A stretch of DNA of 64,000 nucleotides from NCBI RefSeq assembly GCF_002575655.3, contig NC_053040.3, positions 357,552,267 through 357,616,266 of the forward strand, read 5' to 3'. A model generated the notes under the pieces. That model had not been told where the DNA came from. It did no database searches and saw nothing but the letters and a program-made list of their open reading frames with translations. Of this stretch, positions 1 to 10,384 are shown piece by piece. Each line of letters opens with the position of its first letter. Positions within the stretch are counted from its first letter, which is position 1. The stretch comes from Aegilops tauschii subsp. strangulata. Its lineage: Eukaryota > Streptophyta > Magnoliopsida > Poales > Poaceae. Both the position numbers and the translations under genes were made by a program.

Positions 1-488
1 GCTCCTTGCTTGCGAGTACTTTGGATGAGTACTCACGGTTGCTTCTCTCCCTCTTTTTCCCCCTTTCCTTTCTATCTGGTTGTCGCAACCTGATGTTGGA
101 GTCCAGGAGCCAGACGCCACCGTCGACGACGACTCCCACGGCACTGGAGGTGCCTACTACTACGTGCAGGCCGCTGACGACGACCAGGAGTAGTTAGGAG
201 GTCCCAGGCAGGAGGCCTTGCCTCTTCGATCGTTGCTACTTTTGTGCTAGCCTTCTTAAGGCAAAACTTGTTTAACTTATGTCTGTACTCAGATATTGTT
301 GCTTTCGCTGACTCGTCTATGATCGAGCACTTGTATTCGAGCCCTCGAGGCCCCTGGTTTGTATTATGATGCTTGTATGACTTATTTATGTTTTAGAGTT
401 GTGTTGTGATATCTTCCCGTGAGTCCCTGATCTTGGTCGTACACATTTGCGTGCATGATTAGTGTACGGTCAAATCGGGGGCGTCACA
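1..488 (+). repeat. 3' end of the 5' LTR of element G
   Basis: This copy ends in GGGGGCGTCACA just before the primer site and is a base-for-base partner of 9588-10075. It contains the second exon-like segment of the LTR reading frame (stop at 191-193). The A to T difference at 91 changes the AG just before that exon to TG. The rest of this LTR lies outside the window. Confidence 0.95.
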
Positions 489-823
489 AGTTGGTATCAG
501 AGCCGACTGCCTGTAGGAAACCCCCTTCCACACTCCTTGGCCGAAGTCGAGTCTAGACATTACAAAAACTTTTACTAACATGGCTGTGTGTCTTACGGGC
601 CCACGTCGCCATTGGGTGGTACTAGGATCTTTTACTCCTCGACCTTTACTCTGGGACTCTGAACTCTCTTGTACTCGGGTTAAACGAATTTACTAACTCT
701 AACACTAGGATCCCGTGACCGCGTTCACCCCAAAGATGGATAAGCCATAGTTGTTTCTTAGAATAGTATTTTGAACAATTCACACACTGTCAATTGACTC
801 CTTTGAAACGTCTTTGCTTTCAG
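489..823 (+). other. Untranslated leader of G
   Basis: About 330 bases lie between the LTR and the first ORF. I see no long frame. The stretch ends in a pyrimidine-rich TTTGCTTTCAG directly before the ORF start, which looks like a 3' splice site. Confidence 0.6.
492..503 (+). other. Primer binding site of G (initiator tRNA-Met)
   Basis: TGGTATCAGAGC is complementary to the 3' end of plant initiator tRNA-Met. It starts three bases after the LTR ends, as expected for minus-strand priming. Confidence 0.95.
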
Positions 824-1576
824 ATGGAACCCTCGAGGCAGGTCGTGCGCCACACGACGGCCATTGGTGCCTCGGGATCACCTGCGGTGCTAGCTGAGAT
901 GATGACCTATCTGGGTTATCGCTGGCACCCTGAGTACACCGTCTACGAGGAGTACCAGGACTTTAACCAGGAGCAGTACCGTGCCATCGTCCACCTCTAC
1001 TCTCGGGAGTACGACTCCACTACTGTGCTGCACACCGCACATGGTGTTGGTGTGACCATTGATATGGCTGTCCACGATGCAGCCTATGCTGCTCTGACAC
1101 GTCTTCGTGGAGAGTATCGGGAGTTGGACACCTCCCCTTTCAGGCACATTGCTATCGCCTCTGATGTTGGTGCGGAGGGATACTATACTGCTGCCTACTC
1201 CACTGTCACCCGGGAGCCCTTCTACCATCAGCACCTGGTTCTGCATGCTGATGGGCTGGATCGAGCTAACCGAGCTCTTCGCCACGAGATGTACACCACC
1301 CGTCAGCACCTTTACCGTGCTTTGACGCTGCTGCACCCCTTTGTCCGGTCTGGACAGGTACCGCGTGCTGCGATCTACCCAGCCAGGACCGTGATGCCCC
1401 ACGGTGTTGGTTGGCCAGAGGTGGGAGGCTACTCTCCCGCACTTGGACCTTTTCTGCCACCTGAGCACCGGGCTCTACACTTGAGTATCCGCGGCCCCCA
1501 GTCTGCTGACGTGGAGGACTATCCGTTGCCTCACTACCAGCTGTCGGGCTACGATTACCTCCACAGTACCTCTTGA
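824..1576 (+). CDS. Leader ORF of G, 250 aa, possible dsRNA-binding-like protein
   Basis: An uninterrupted frame lies between the primer site and gag, separate from the polyprotein. I chose ATG 824 (MEPSRQVV); an in-frame TTG at 794 only extends the open frame. It shows no zinc knuckle, protease or RT motifs. Residues about 20-100 follow the spacing of a double-stranded-RNA-binding domain: a first helix (AVLAEMMTYLGY), then a P-x-Y segment (HPEYTVYEE), beta-like YRAIVHLYS, a G-V-G turn, and an alanine-rich second helix (AVHDAAYAALTRL). The usual lysines at the start of helix 2 are missing. The C-terminal half is rich in His, Tyr, Pro and Arg with no known motif. An RNA-binding or silencing-related role is inference only. 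It could instead be an uncharacterised gag-like accessory protein. The open frame in a young element suggests function. Confidence 0.7.
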   Translation: MEPSRQVVRHTTAIGASGSPAVLAEMMTYLGYRWHPEYTVYEEYQDFNQEQYRAIVHLYSREYDSTTVLHTAHGVGVTIDMAVHDAAYAALTRLRGEYRELDTSPFRHIAIASDVGAEGYYTAAYSTVTREPFYHQHLVLHADGLDRANRALRHEMYTTRQHLYRALTLLHPFVRSGQVPRAAIYPARTVMPHGVGWPEVGGYSPALGPFLPPEHRALHLSIRGPQSADVEDYPLPHYQLSGYDYLHSTS

Positions 1577-1820
1577 GACTGATGTAGGCTTGATGGTAGT
1601 ATTAGTTTCAGTCGTCGCGAGCCTGTGTGCCGCCTATGATGTTTTAGTCCATGTACTGAACTCTATGTACTGAACTCTATGCATGACCCCTTTTGTAAGT
1701 TATGCCGACTACTATGCAGTAGCTATCGTGCTCCTTTCAATTATGCATGTTTCATCATGAATGATTCTTGTCATTGCAAATTTTCTCAATGCTGAACTAC
1801 CCCTGTTATATATTAGCAGG

Positions 1821-4800
1821 ATGGTTAGACCAGGTGGTCGTGGTCGCGGTGGCGATGCCCCACCACCACCTGAGTACATGGCTGGTATGATCCAACAGTT
1901 CGAACTGAACCGCCAATTCATGGAAAATATGATGGCTCAGTTTCCTCGCCCCAATTTGAACCAACAGCCAGCTCAAGTGACTCTTCAAGATTTCATACGC
2001 CTCAACCCAACCATCTACCGCAGCTCAACTCAGCCTCTGGATGCTGATGACTGGCTCCGTGACATCACCTATGAGATGGAGTCTGCTGATGTAGCCCCTG
2101 CCAGCTATGTCAATTTTGCTTCCTTCTTCTTGAAGGGACCCGTAGCTCAATGGTGGGACAGCCACAGGCGTACTCTGCCAGCTGGAACAATCATCACCTG
2201 GCCAGACTTCCAAGCTGCTTTCCGTGCCCGCTTCATTCCTCAGGGAGTCATGGACCGGAAGAAGCGTGAGTTCCGCAACCTCACCCAAGGCAACAAAACT
2301 GTTGAAGCTTATCAGCGGGAGTTTCTAGACTTGTCCCGCTATGCTGAAGAAGACATTGCAACTGATGCACGCAGACAGGAGAAGTTCCGTGATGGACTAC
2401 AAGCTGACATCAAGCTCGCACTTCTAGTGCATGACTTCGCCGATTTCGCCACCTTGGTGAATAAGGCCATCAATGTCGAGACTGGTCTGCAGGAATACCA
2501 GAGCTCTCAGAGGCGCAACCGTGACACGGGCTCATCTTCGGGCTCACCCTCACAGAAGCGTAAGATATGGATCCCGAACAGCATGTATCGTCCAAATGCA
2601 CCTGCTCCCAGGAAATCTTATGCTGCACCGCGTCTGCCTCCTCCACCATCTAAGCAGTCAAAGCTACCAGCTCCCCCACCTGGGGCTCCTGTTCCCACTC
2701 CCGATAATGGTCTGTGCTTCAAGTGTGGTCAACCGGGTCACTTTGCCAGGAACTGCTATCAGAACCAGAATCAACTGGCCCTTCCAGCAGCTGGCCGTGG
2801 TAACAACCAGCCCCGCAACAACAATGCTAAGTCTTATGGTCGTGCTCATGCCAACCACGTTGATCTCAGCGAAGCTCAAGACCAGCCTGCTACTGTGATG
2901 GGTACACTCCTCGTAAATTCAGTACCAGCATCCGTTTTATTTGATACAGGAGCATCCCATTCATTCATATCAGCAGAATTTGCATTCCTGCATGGCATTC
3001 ATTACGAAGAGATAAACACTCCGCTAGTGGTACACACCCCTGCGGGCCAATGTCAAACCTCTATGGTTAGTCGCGATGTTACTGTTGAAATTGAAGGACT
3101 GGAATTTCTTGTCTCTCCCATCGTACTGAAGTCCTGTAGCATTGATCTCATTCTGGGAATGAATTGGTTAAAAGCGCATACTGCTTCAATCGTTTGCACC
3201 ACTAAGACCGTCCATCTGCTACACCCTTCAGATGAGATAGTTACTTACCAAGCCCATCTGGTGCAAAATGCCGAGGCAAGGCTCTATGCATTGAATGCAT
3301 TGAACGCTGCACCACTCGAGGGCATTGAAAACATTCCCGTCGTGCGTGAATTCCTCGACGTCTTCCCTGAAGAACTTCCAGGGATTCCCCCTGCTAGAGC
3401 TGTCGAATTCATCATCGACTTGAAACCAGGCACCACTCCTATAGCAAAGCGACCCTACAAAATGCCGCCGCATGAACTCCTTGAGCTTAAGGAGGAAATC
3501 GACAAGTCTCTTCGCAAAGGATTCATTCGCCCAAGTTGCTCTCCTTGGGGAGCACCTTCTCTCTTTGTCAAGAAGAAGGATGGGACAAACCGGTTAGTTC
3601 AAGACTACCGTCCTATAAACCAAGCTACCATTCAGAATAAATACCCTCTTCCTCGGATCAATGATCTGTATGATCAACTGGCGGGTTTGTCAGTGTTCTC
3701 TAAGCTCGACTTGAGGTTGGGCTACCACCAGATCCGTGTTCGCGAAGAGGATATCCCAAAGACCGCCTTCGTGACTCGCTATGGTTCATACGAGTACACC
3801 GTCATGTCTTTCGGTTTAACCAATGCTCCAGCCACCTTCTCTCGTCTGATGAACTACATATTCATGGATTACCTCGACAAGTTCGTCGTGGTTTATCTGG
3901 ATGATATCCTGATATTTTCCAAGAACGAAGAAGAACATGCGGAACATCTCCGACTTGTGCTGGAAAAGCTACGAGAACATCAACTATATGCCAAGTTCTC
4001 CAAATGTGAATTCTGGCTACCGGAAGTAACCTATCTTGGGCATGTCATCTCTAAGGATGGTATTGCCGTCAACCCTGAACGAGTTCAGGCTATTCTTGAT
4101 TGGACTCCTCCCAAGAACGTTAAGCAAGTCAGAAGTTTTCTCGGTCTCGCCAGCTATTGCCGTCGATTCGTCGAGAACTTCTCTAAGATCGCCAGGCCTC
4201 TGACTAACCTGTTGCATAAGGGTGTCAAGTTCCAATGGACAAACAAATGTCAGAAAAGTTTCCAGGCACTCAAAGACAAGTTGACTTCTGCCCCAGTTCT
4301 AGCTCCACCTGATACTAAGAAGGACTTCGTCATTTACTGCGACGCTTCCCGTCAAGGGTTAGGCTGTGTCCTAATGCAAGACCGCAAAGTGATTGCTTAT
4401 GCCTCTCGACAATTGCGCCCTCACGAAGAGAACTACCCAGTTCACGACCTCGAACTTGCTGCAATCATTCATGCGCTGAAGCAGTGGCGACATTACCTTC
4501 TCGGTAATCGTTGCGAGATCTTCACTGACCACCAAAGTCTGAAGTATCTGTTTACTCAGCCAGATCTGAACCTCCGCCAGCAGAGATGGATGGAGCTTGT
4601 TGCAGACTTTGACTTGGGTATTTCCTATACGCCAGGCAAGGCTAATGTAATGGCTGATGCCTTGAGCCGCAAGTCTTACTGCAACCACCTCCAGGTTCAC
4701 AAAGTTCAGCCCTCGCTTGTTGAAGAATTCAGGAAGCTGAACCTCCATATTGTTCCTCCGGGTGCACTCGCTCCCCCTCCTAAGGAGTTTCGCAAGATGA

Positions 4801-6299
4801 ACCTCCACGTTGTTGCCCAGGGTTCTCTCAATACCCTAGTTGCTAAACCAGATCTCGAGGACAGCATCAAAAGGTTACAGAGGTATGACTCTGAAGCCCA
4901 CAAGATTAAGCGCTACCTCGCAGAAGGAAAGCCCTCATTCTTCACCATTTCTGAAGATGGCACCCTATACTTCAAGGGCCGCCTAGTGGTGCCATGTGCA
5001 GAGAAAAACCTGGATATGACACAGGAAGTTATGAAAGAAGCCCATGATACGCCTCTATGTATCCATCCTGGTAGTACAAAGATGTACCAAGATATCCGTC
5101 AGAGATTCTGGTGGACTAATATGAAGCAAGACATTGCTCGTTATGTTGCTGAGTGTGACGTTTGCCGTCGAATCAAAGCAGAACATCAAAGGCCTGCTGG
5201 AACTCTGCAACCTATCTCTATTCCTGAATGGAAATGGGACCATGTTGAGATGGACTTCGTCACTGGATTTCCCAAATCGCAGAAAGGTAATGATGCTATT
5301 CTTGTCGTCATTGACCGGCTTTCCAAAGTTGCACATTTTCTGGCAGTCAAAGAAACGACCACTGCTAGCCAGTTGGCAACGCTCTATATGTCCAGGATTG
5401 TTTCACTCCACGGTATTCCATTGGTTATCAGTTCAGACCGTGGTAGCTTATTCACTTCAAGATTCTGGGCAAGTTTCCAAGAAGCTATGGGAACTCATCT
5501 GTCATTCAGTACTGCGTTTCATCCTCAATCGCAAGGACAAGTTGAACGCGTCAATCAAGTCCTCGAAGACATGCTTTGAGCTTGCGTTATTTCCTTCGGC
5601 AAGAAATGGGAGGAATCTCTCCCGTATGCTGAGTTCTCTTATAATAATAGCTATCAAGCTAGTCTGAAGATGGCCCCCTTCGAAGTGTTGTATGGACGAA
5701 AGTGCCGAACCCCTCTGAACTGGTCAGAAACTGGGGAACGTCCACTCATCGGACCGGATATTATCCAAGATGCCGAAGAACAAGTCCGCATTATTCGCGA
5801 GAATCTCAAGACTGCTCAGTCACGTCATAAGAGTCAGTATGGCCGTCATCATAAAGACATGGTCTATCAACCTGGCGAAAAGGCTTATCTTCGAGTCACA
5901 CCTATGAAGGGTGCTCACCGCTTCGGGATCAAGGGCAAACTAGCTCCTCGCTATATTGGCCCATTCACTATTCTCGAAAGGCGTGGAAAAGTGGCATACC
6001 AACTGGAACTACCGCCGAACCTTTCTCAGGTTCACGATGTGTTCCATGTGTCACAGCTCCGCCGATGCTTCAAGGATCCAATCCGAGCTGTGGATCATGA
6101 AGTGCTCGGATTGCAGCAAGACCTCTCCTATAAGGAGCATCCGGTCCGCATTCTCGACCAAGCTGAACGCCGCACACGTCAGAAGGCGATCAAGTTTCTC
6201 AAAGTCCAGTGGTCGCACCATTCTGAAGATGAGGCCACTTGGGAACGAGAGGATCGTCTGCGCGAAGAATACCCCGCACTGTTTCCTTCTACCTCCTAA
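1821..6299 (+). pseudogene. gag-pol polyprotein of G, broken by one in-frame stop in integrase
   Basis: A single frame carries gag and pol with no frameshift between them. The start is taken at ATG 1821 (MVRPGGRG), just after the intron-like end TATATTAGCAG; an upstream in-frame ATG lies at 1761. Domains, numbered from 1821: gag; CCHC zinc knuckle near residues 299-312 ([14 protein letters not shown]); aspartic protease DTGAS near 375; RT with YLDD near 692; RNase H (YCDAS) near 841; integrase with HHCC and D-D-E motifs ([22 protein letters not shown]); a GPF motif (RYIGPFTILER); and a C-terminal chromodomain-like segment (LKVQWSHHSEDEATWERED). TGA at 5577-5579 interrupts integrase shortly after the catalytic Glu. 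The same frame continues to 6299. The change is what C to T at a CpG in an Arg codon would give. All other motifs look intact. Confidence 0.93.
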
Positions 6300-6320
6300 A
6301 TCTCGGGACGAGATTTCTTG

Positions 6321-6334
6321 TAGTGGAGGAGATT
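6321..6334 (+). other. Polypurine tract of G
   Basis: A purine-rich stretch (TAGTGGAGGAGATT) abuts the TGTAACACC start of the right LTR. This is the expected site for plus-strand priming. Confidence 0.85.
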
Positions 6335-6659
6335 TGTAACACCCTGAGAATCATGCTACAGTAACCCCCTGTGATTAAGCTAATCATGTTGCTAAACAGG
6401 GCTTGATCACATTTGAATCACCTTCCTTTCAAACTCCTAGCTCAAACTTCAAATATAATTAAAGTGAAAAATAAAAGTTTTCAAAAACTCAAACAAAAAT
6501 GTTCTGTGGGTGCTAAATAATACACTGGTAATTATGGTGGAGAAAACACATTTTTATAAAATGTCTAAATACTTTTAAATGAAATAAAACAGAAAAGGGA
6601 ATAAGCAAATAAAGAGAAAACAGAAAACAGAACCCAGGCAGAGAAAAAGAAAAAAAAAA

Positions 6660-7760
6660 GGGGGAAAAGGGCCCGCTTCCCCCCCCCCCACTGCCCCCCC
6701 GGCCCAAACTGGGCCGCAGGCGCGACCCCGGCCCAGCCCACCTCCCCCCCCCCCCCCCGCGTCCCGTTCCTGTTCCCCCGGCCGGGTCGGAACGGGGCGC
6801 GTCGCCGCCGAACCCCCTCGCCGGCGGTGAACCCCGCGAGAGGATAAGGGCGCCAGCGTCCCCCGCTCCCTCGGGCCTCTCTCCCACTCCCCCCCGCTCA
6901 CTCCCTCGGCCTCTGCGCCTCCCCCCCCCCCGGATCCACGCCGCTCTCCTCTTCCCCACGCCCGACGCGCTCGCCGCCGTTCCCGTCGTTCACGCGGCCA
7001 CCGTGCCCCACTCGCCACCTCGCCGTGTCGTACGACGTCGCCGCCCTCGACTGCACCCCCTCCGCCTCTCCGCCGAAGCTCGGAGCCACTGCATCGGCCT
7101 CCGCGAGCTCGCCTTCATCTTCGGACGCCGACGACCCCCTTCTTCCCCGGCGACGACCTGCTGCTACTAAGCCACCCACGGGCCTTTCTTGCGCCGCGCG
7201 GTGAGCTCCTCTACCTCCTCCCCCTCTCCGTTAGCTCGCTCGCGCTCCGTAGCTGCTTCCCCGCGCGCGCCCGAACGCCACGCCGCGGAGCTCGCCGCCG
7301 GCGTGTCTCCGGTGACCAAATGGTCACGGGCGTTGGCCCGCTAGCCCGACCGCACCGAGCCGCACCCGCCTAGGTAGTTAGTTCGGCCGTTCGCGCGCTC
7401 TAGCGTAGCTTCCGTCGGGCACCCGTAGCACCTCGCCGCCGGCGAGTTCATAGCGCTCGTCTCCGGCCGTTCCAGCCCCTCCGACCACCGCCGTTGGACG
7501 CGCGACGTCGAGCCGCGTCGAACGCGCCAAGCCCCGCCCCCGCAAACCCACTGTGGGCGAAACCCGAAGCACACCCGCGCATCGCCGCCGCGTTGGAGCT
7601 CGCCGGAGCCCCTCTCCGGTGCCCTGCCGACGTGGCCGGCCGGGCCCCCCCTGGGTCACTGCCAGTGGCCCCCACGGGCCCCAGTTGACTGGGTTGACCC
7701 AGTCAACTGCTGACTGGGCAGGCCCAGTCACTGACATGCGGGCCCCGCCGCAAAAATTAA
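6660..7760 (+). other. GC-rich, gene-like block inside the G LTR
   Basis: This is 1.1 kb of very GC-rich sequence with long C runs near 6680, 6745 and 6920. It has many short overlapping open frames on both strands, typical of GC-rich DNA, and none is convincing. GCGCG|GTGAGC near 7200 looks like a 5' splice site. The block resembles the 5' end of a grass gene (CpG-rich leader plus first intron) and may be the promoter/leader of an LTR transcription unit. This is inference. Confidence 0.4.
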
Positions 7761-8335
7761 AAAAGAAAATGTTTTATAAATAAAAATAATTAGTTTAATT
7801 AATCTCTCACTGACAGGTGGGCCCAGTAGTTAATTAACTAAAAACTAATTAGTTTAATCCTCTGTTAACCCACTGTCTATGACAGGTGGGTCCCCCTTGT
7901 CAGTTTGACCAGTCAACCCGGACTGTTGACCGCTGACGTCACTCATACGTCATGCTGACGTCATATCCCTTTTTCTGTTAATTAAATAATTCCAGAAATT
8001 CAAATAAACTTTGAAAATTCATATCTTTTAAACCGTAACTCGGATGAAAATGTTTTCTATATGAAAGTTGCTCAGAACGACGAGACGAATCCGGATACGC
8101 AGTCCGTGCGTCCACCACACCTCCCTAACCTATCGAACTCGCAACTTTCCCCCTCCGGTCCTTCTGTCCGAAAACGCAAAACATCGGGAATACTTTCCCG
8201 GATGTTCCCCCCCTTCACCGGTACCACCTACTGTCGCGTTAGGACACCCCTAGCACCGCTCACTGTCATGTCACGCATCGTCATGCTTGTGTTTGCATTG
8301 TATTTACTGTTTCTTCCCCCTCTTCTCTCCGGTAG

Positions 8336-9780
8336 ACTACGAGACCGACACTGTTGCTGCCCAGTTCGACTACGGAGTCGACGACCCCTCCTACTTGCCA
8401 GAGCAACCAGGCAAGCCCCCCCCCCCTTGATCACCAGATATCGCCTACTCTCCTCTATACTGCTTGCATTAGAGTAGTGTAGCATGTTACTGCTTTTCGA
8501 TATCCTATTCTGATGCATAGCCTATCCTTGCTACTACTGTTGATACCTTTACCTGCAATCCTACATGCTTAGTATAGGATGCTAGATTTCCATCAGTGGC
8601 CCTACATTCTTGTCCGTCTGCTGTGCTACACTATCGGGCCGTGATCACCTGGGCGGTGATCGCGGGTATATACTTATATACTATATACATGACACATGTG
8701 ATGACTAAAGTCGGGTCGGCTCGTAGGAGTACCCGCAAGTGGATCTTTGTGGCGGAGCGACAGGGCAGGTTGAGACCGCCTAGGTAAGAGGTGGGCCTGG
8801 CCCTGGTCGGCGTTCGCGGATACTTAACACGCTTAAAGAGATCTTGGTATTTGATCTGAGTCTGGCCATTTGGTCTATACGCACTAGCCATCTACGCGGG
8901 AGTAGTTATGGGTATCCCGGCGTCGTGGTATCAGCCGAAGCCTTCGTGACGTCAGCGACTGAGTGGCGCGCGCCGTGTTGGACCGCTTTGACGTAACCGC
9001 CGTGATCGTGTGGGTTGCTAGGTCTGCTCGCGGCCGCGTTCGCAACGTGCAGGTGTGCATAGGGCGATGGGCCCAGACCCCTGCGCGCTTAGGATTAGAC
9101 CGGCGTGCTGACCGCTCTGTTGTGCTTAGGTGGGGCTGCGACGCGTTGATCTTACGAGGCCGGGCATGACCCAGAAAAGTGTGTCCGGCCAATTGGGATC
9201 GAGCGTGTTGGGTTATGTGGTGCACCCCTGCAGGGAAGTTTATCTATTCGAATAGCCGTGTCCCTCGGTAAAAGGACGACCCGGAGTTGTACCTTGACCT
9301 TATGACAACTAGAACTGGATACTGAATAAAATACACCCTTCCAAGTGCCAGATACAACCCGGTGATCGCTCTCTAACAGGGAGACGAGGAGGGGATTGCC
9401 GGGTAGGATTATGCTATGCGATGCTACTTGGAGGACTTCACTCTATTCTCTTCTATATGCTGCAAGATGGAGATGACCAGAAGCGTAGTCTTCGACAGGA
9501 CTAGCTATCCCCCTTTTAATTCTGGCATTCTGCAGTTCAGTCCACTGATATGCCCCTTTACACATATACCCATGCATATGTAGTGTAGCTCCTTGCTTGC
9601 GAGTACTTTGGATGAGTACTCACGGTTGCTTCTCTCCCTCTTTTTCCCCCTTTCCTTTCTATCTGGTTGTCGCAACCAGATGTTGGAGTCCAGGAGCCAG
9701 ACGCCACCGTCGACGACGACTCCCACGGCACTGGAGGTGCCTACTACTACGTGCAGGCCGCTGACGACGACCAGGAGTAG
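8336..9780 (+). other. Two-exon reading frame inside the G LTR (58-codon C-terminal part)
   Basis: Exon-like segment A (8336-8410) follows a strong pyrimidine tract ending GGTAG. It encodes an acidic peptide beginning YETDTVAAQFDYGVDD and ends CCAG|GCAAGC, a GC-type donor. Segment B (9680-9780) follows the tract at about 9624-9665, ends its acceptor with AACCAG, and encodes a peptide ending GGAYYYVQAADDDQE then TAG (9778-9780). Both implied introns are phase 1: the G ending exon A and the AT starting exon B form an Asp codon, and the frame stays open to the stop. An old related LTR (51834-52275) keeps the segment B frame and stop despite length changes of whole codons. The upstream exon with the start codon was not identified. 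It may be a captured host gene tail or an LTR-encoded peptide. The evidence is frame and splice-site logic only, with no transcript data. Confidence 0.5.
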
Positions 9781-10075
9781 TTAGGAGGTCCCAGGCAGGA
9801 GGCCTTGCCTCTTCGATCGTTGCTACTTTTGTGCTAGCCTTCTTAAGGCAAAACTTGTTTAACTTATGTCTGTACTCAGATATTGTTGCTTCCGCTGACT
9901 CGTCTATGATCGAGCACTTGTATTCGAGCCCTCGAGGCCCCTGGCTTGTATTATGATGCTTGTATGACTTATTTATGTTTTAGAGTTGTGTTGTGATATC
10001 TTCCCGTGAGTCCCTGATCTTGGTCGTACACATTTGCGTGCATGATTAGTGTACGGTCAAATCGGGGGCGTCACA

Positions 10076-10384
10076 CTAGCATATGCAGATATGGCCTCGG
10101 AACACTGTGACCGAAAGGCCGAGCATGAATCATATAGTAGATGTGATCAACATAGTGATGTTCACCGTTGAAACTACTCCATCTCACGTGATGATCGGAC
10201 TTGGTTTAGTTGATTTGGATCACGTGCTCACTTAGAGGATTAGAGGGATGTCTATCTAAGTGGGATTTCTTAAGTAATATGATTAATTGAACTTTAATTT
10301 ATCATGAACTTAGTCCTGGTAGTATTAGCATATCTATGTTGTAGATCAATAGCTCGCGTTTAGCTCCCCTGTTTTATTTTTGAT
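10076..10384 (+). other. Leader region of A1
   Basis: Untranslated copia leader, closely matched by the leader of A2 (about 55375-55650). Examples are the shared phrases around GCAGATATGGCCTCGGAACAC and CTCACGTGATGATCGGAC. No ORF. Confidence 0.7.

Larger units (their letters stand above)
1..10075 (+). mobile_element. Element G: Ty3/gypsy chromovirus-type LTR retrotransposon, 5' LTR cut by window edge
   Basis: The sequence shows the last 488 bp of a left LTR, a tRNA-Met primer site, a leader ORF, one gag-pol frame, a purine tract and a complete 3741-bp right LTR. Bases 1-488 align without gaps to 9588-10075 with three substitutions (positions 91, about 303 and about 357), so the insertion is recent. 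The domain order protease-RT-RNase H-integrase is that of gypsy elements. The chromodomain-like C-terminus points to a chromovirus, probably of the Tekay/Del clade (inference). If the missing part of the left LTR has the same length, the element is about 13.3 kb. It is inserted in copia A1; CTAGC (10076-10080) is the right half of the expected target duplication. Confidence 0.93.
6335..10075 (+). repeat. 3' LTR of element G (3741 bp)
   Basis: The LTR starts TGTAACACC and ends GGGGGCGTCACA. It is unusually long. It has an AT-rich start, then a very GC-rich block (about 6660-7760) with long C runs and a gene-5'-end look. Next come short direct repeats around GACAGGTGGG and CAGTCAACTG (7680-7920), and a TA-rich stretch (TATATACTTATATACTATATACA near 8666) that could hold a TATA box. 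The 3' part carries two exon-like coding segments (8336-8410 and 9680-9780). Where transcription starts inside the LTR cannot be read from the sequence alone. Confidence 0.95.

Noticed and set aside
492..503. TGGTATCAGAGC as part of a tRNA gene
   Set aside because: Only the short primer complement is present next to the LTR; no cloverleaf.
890..1468. 192-aa minus-strand ORF opposite the G leader ORF
   Set aside because: It is the antisense shadow of the plus-strand ORF; no motif, and the plus frame has the better protein pattern.
6513..7179. Several minus-strand ORFs of 90-148 aa in the G LTR
   Set aside because: Low-complexity Gly/Arg-rich frames caused by high GC and C runs, all overlapping.
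8061..9225. Plus and minus ORFs up to 138 aa within the G LTR
   Set aside because: They do not match the exon-like segments in frame and show no protein pattern; short chance frames.
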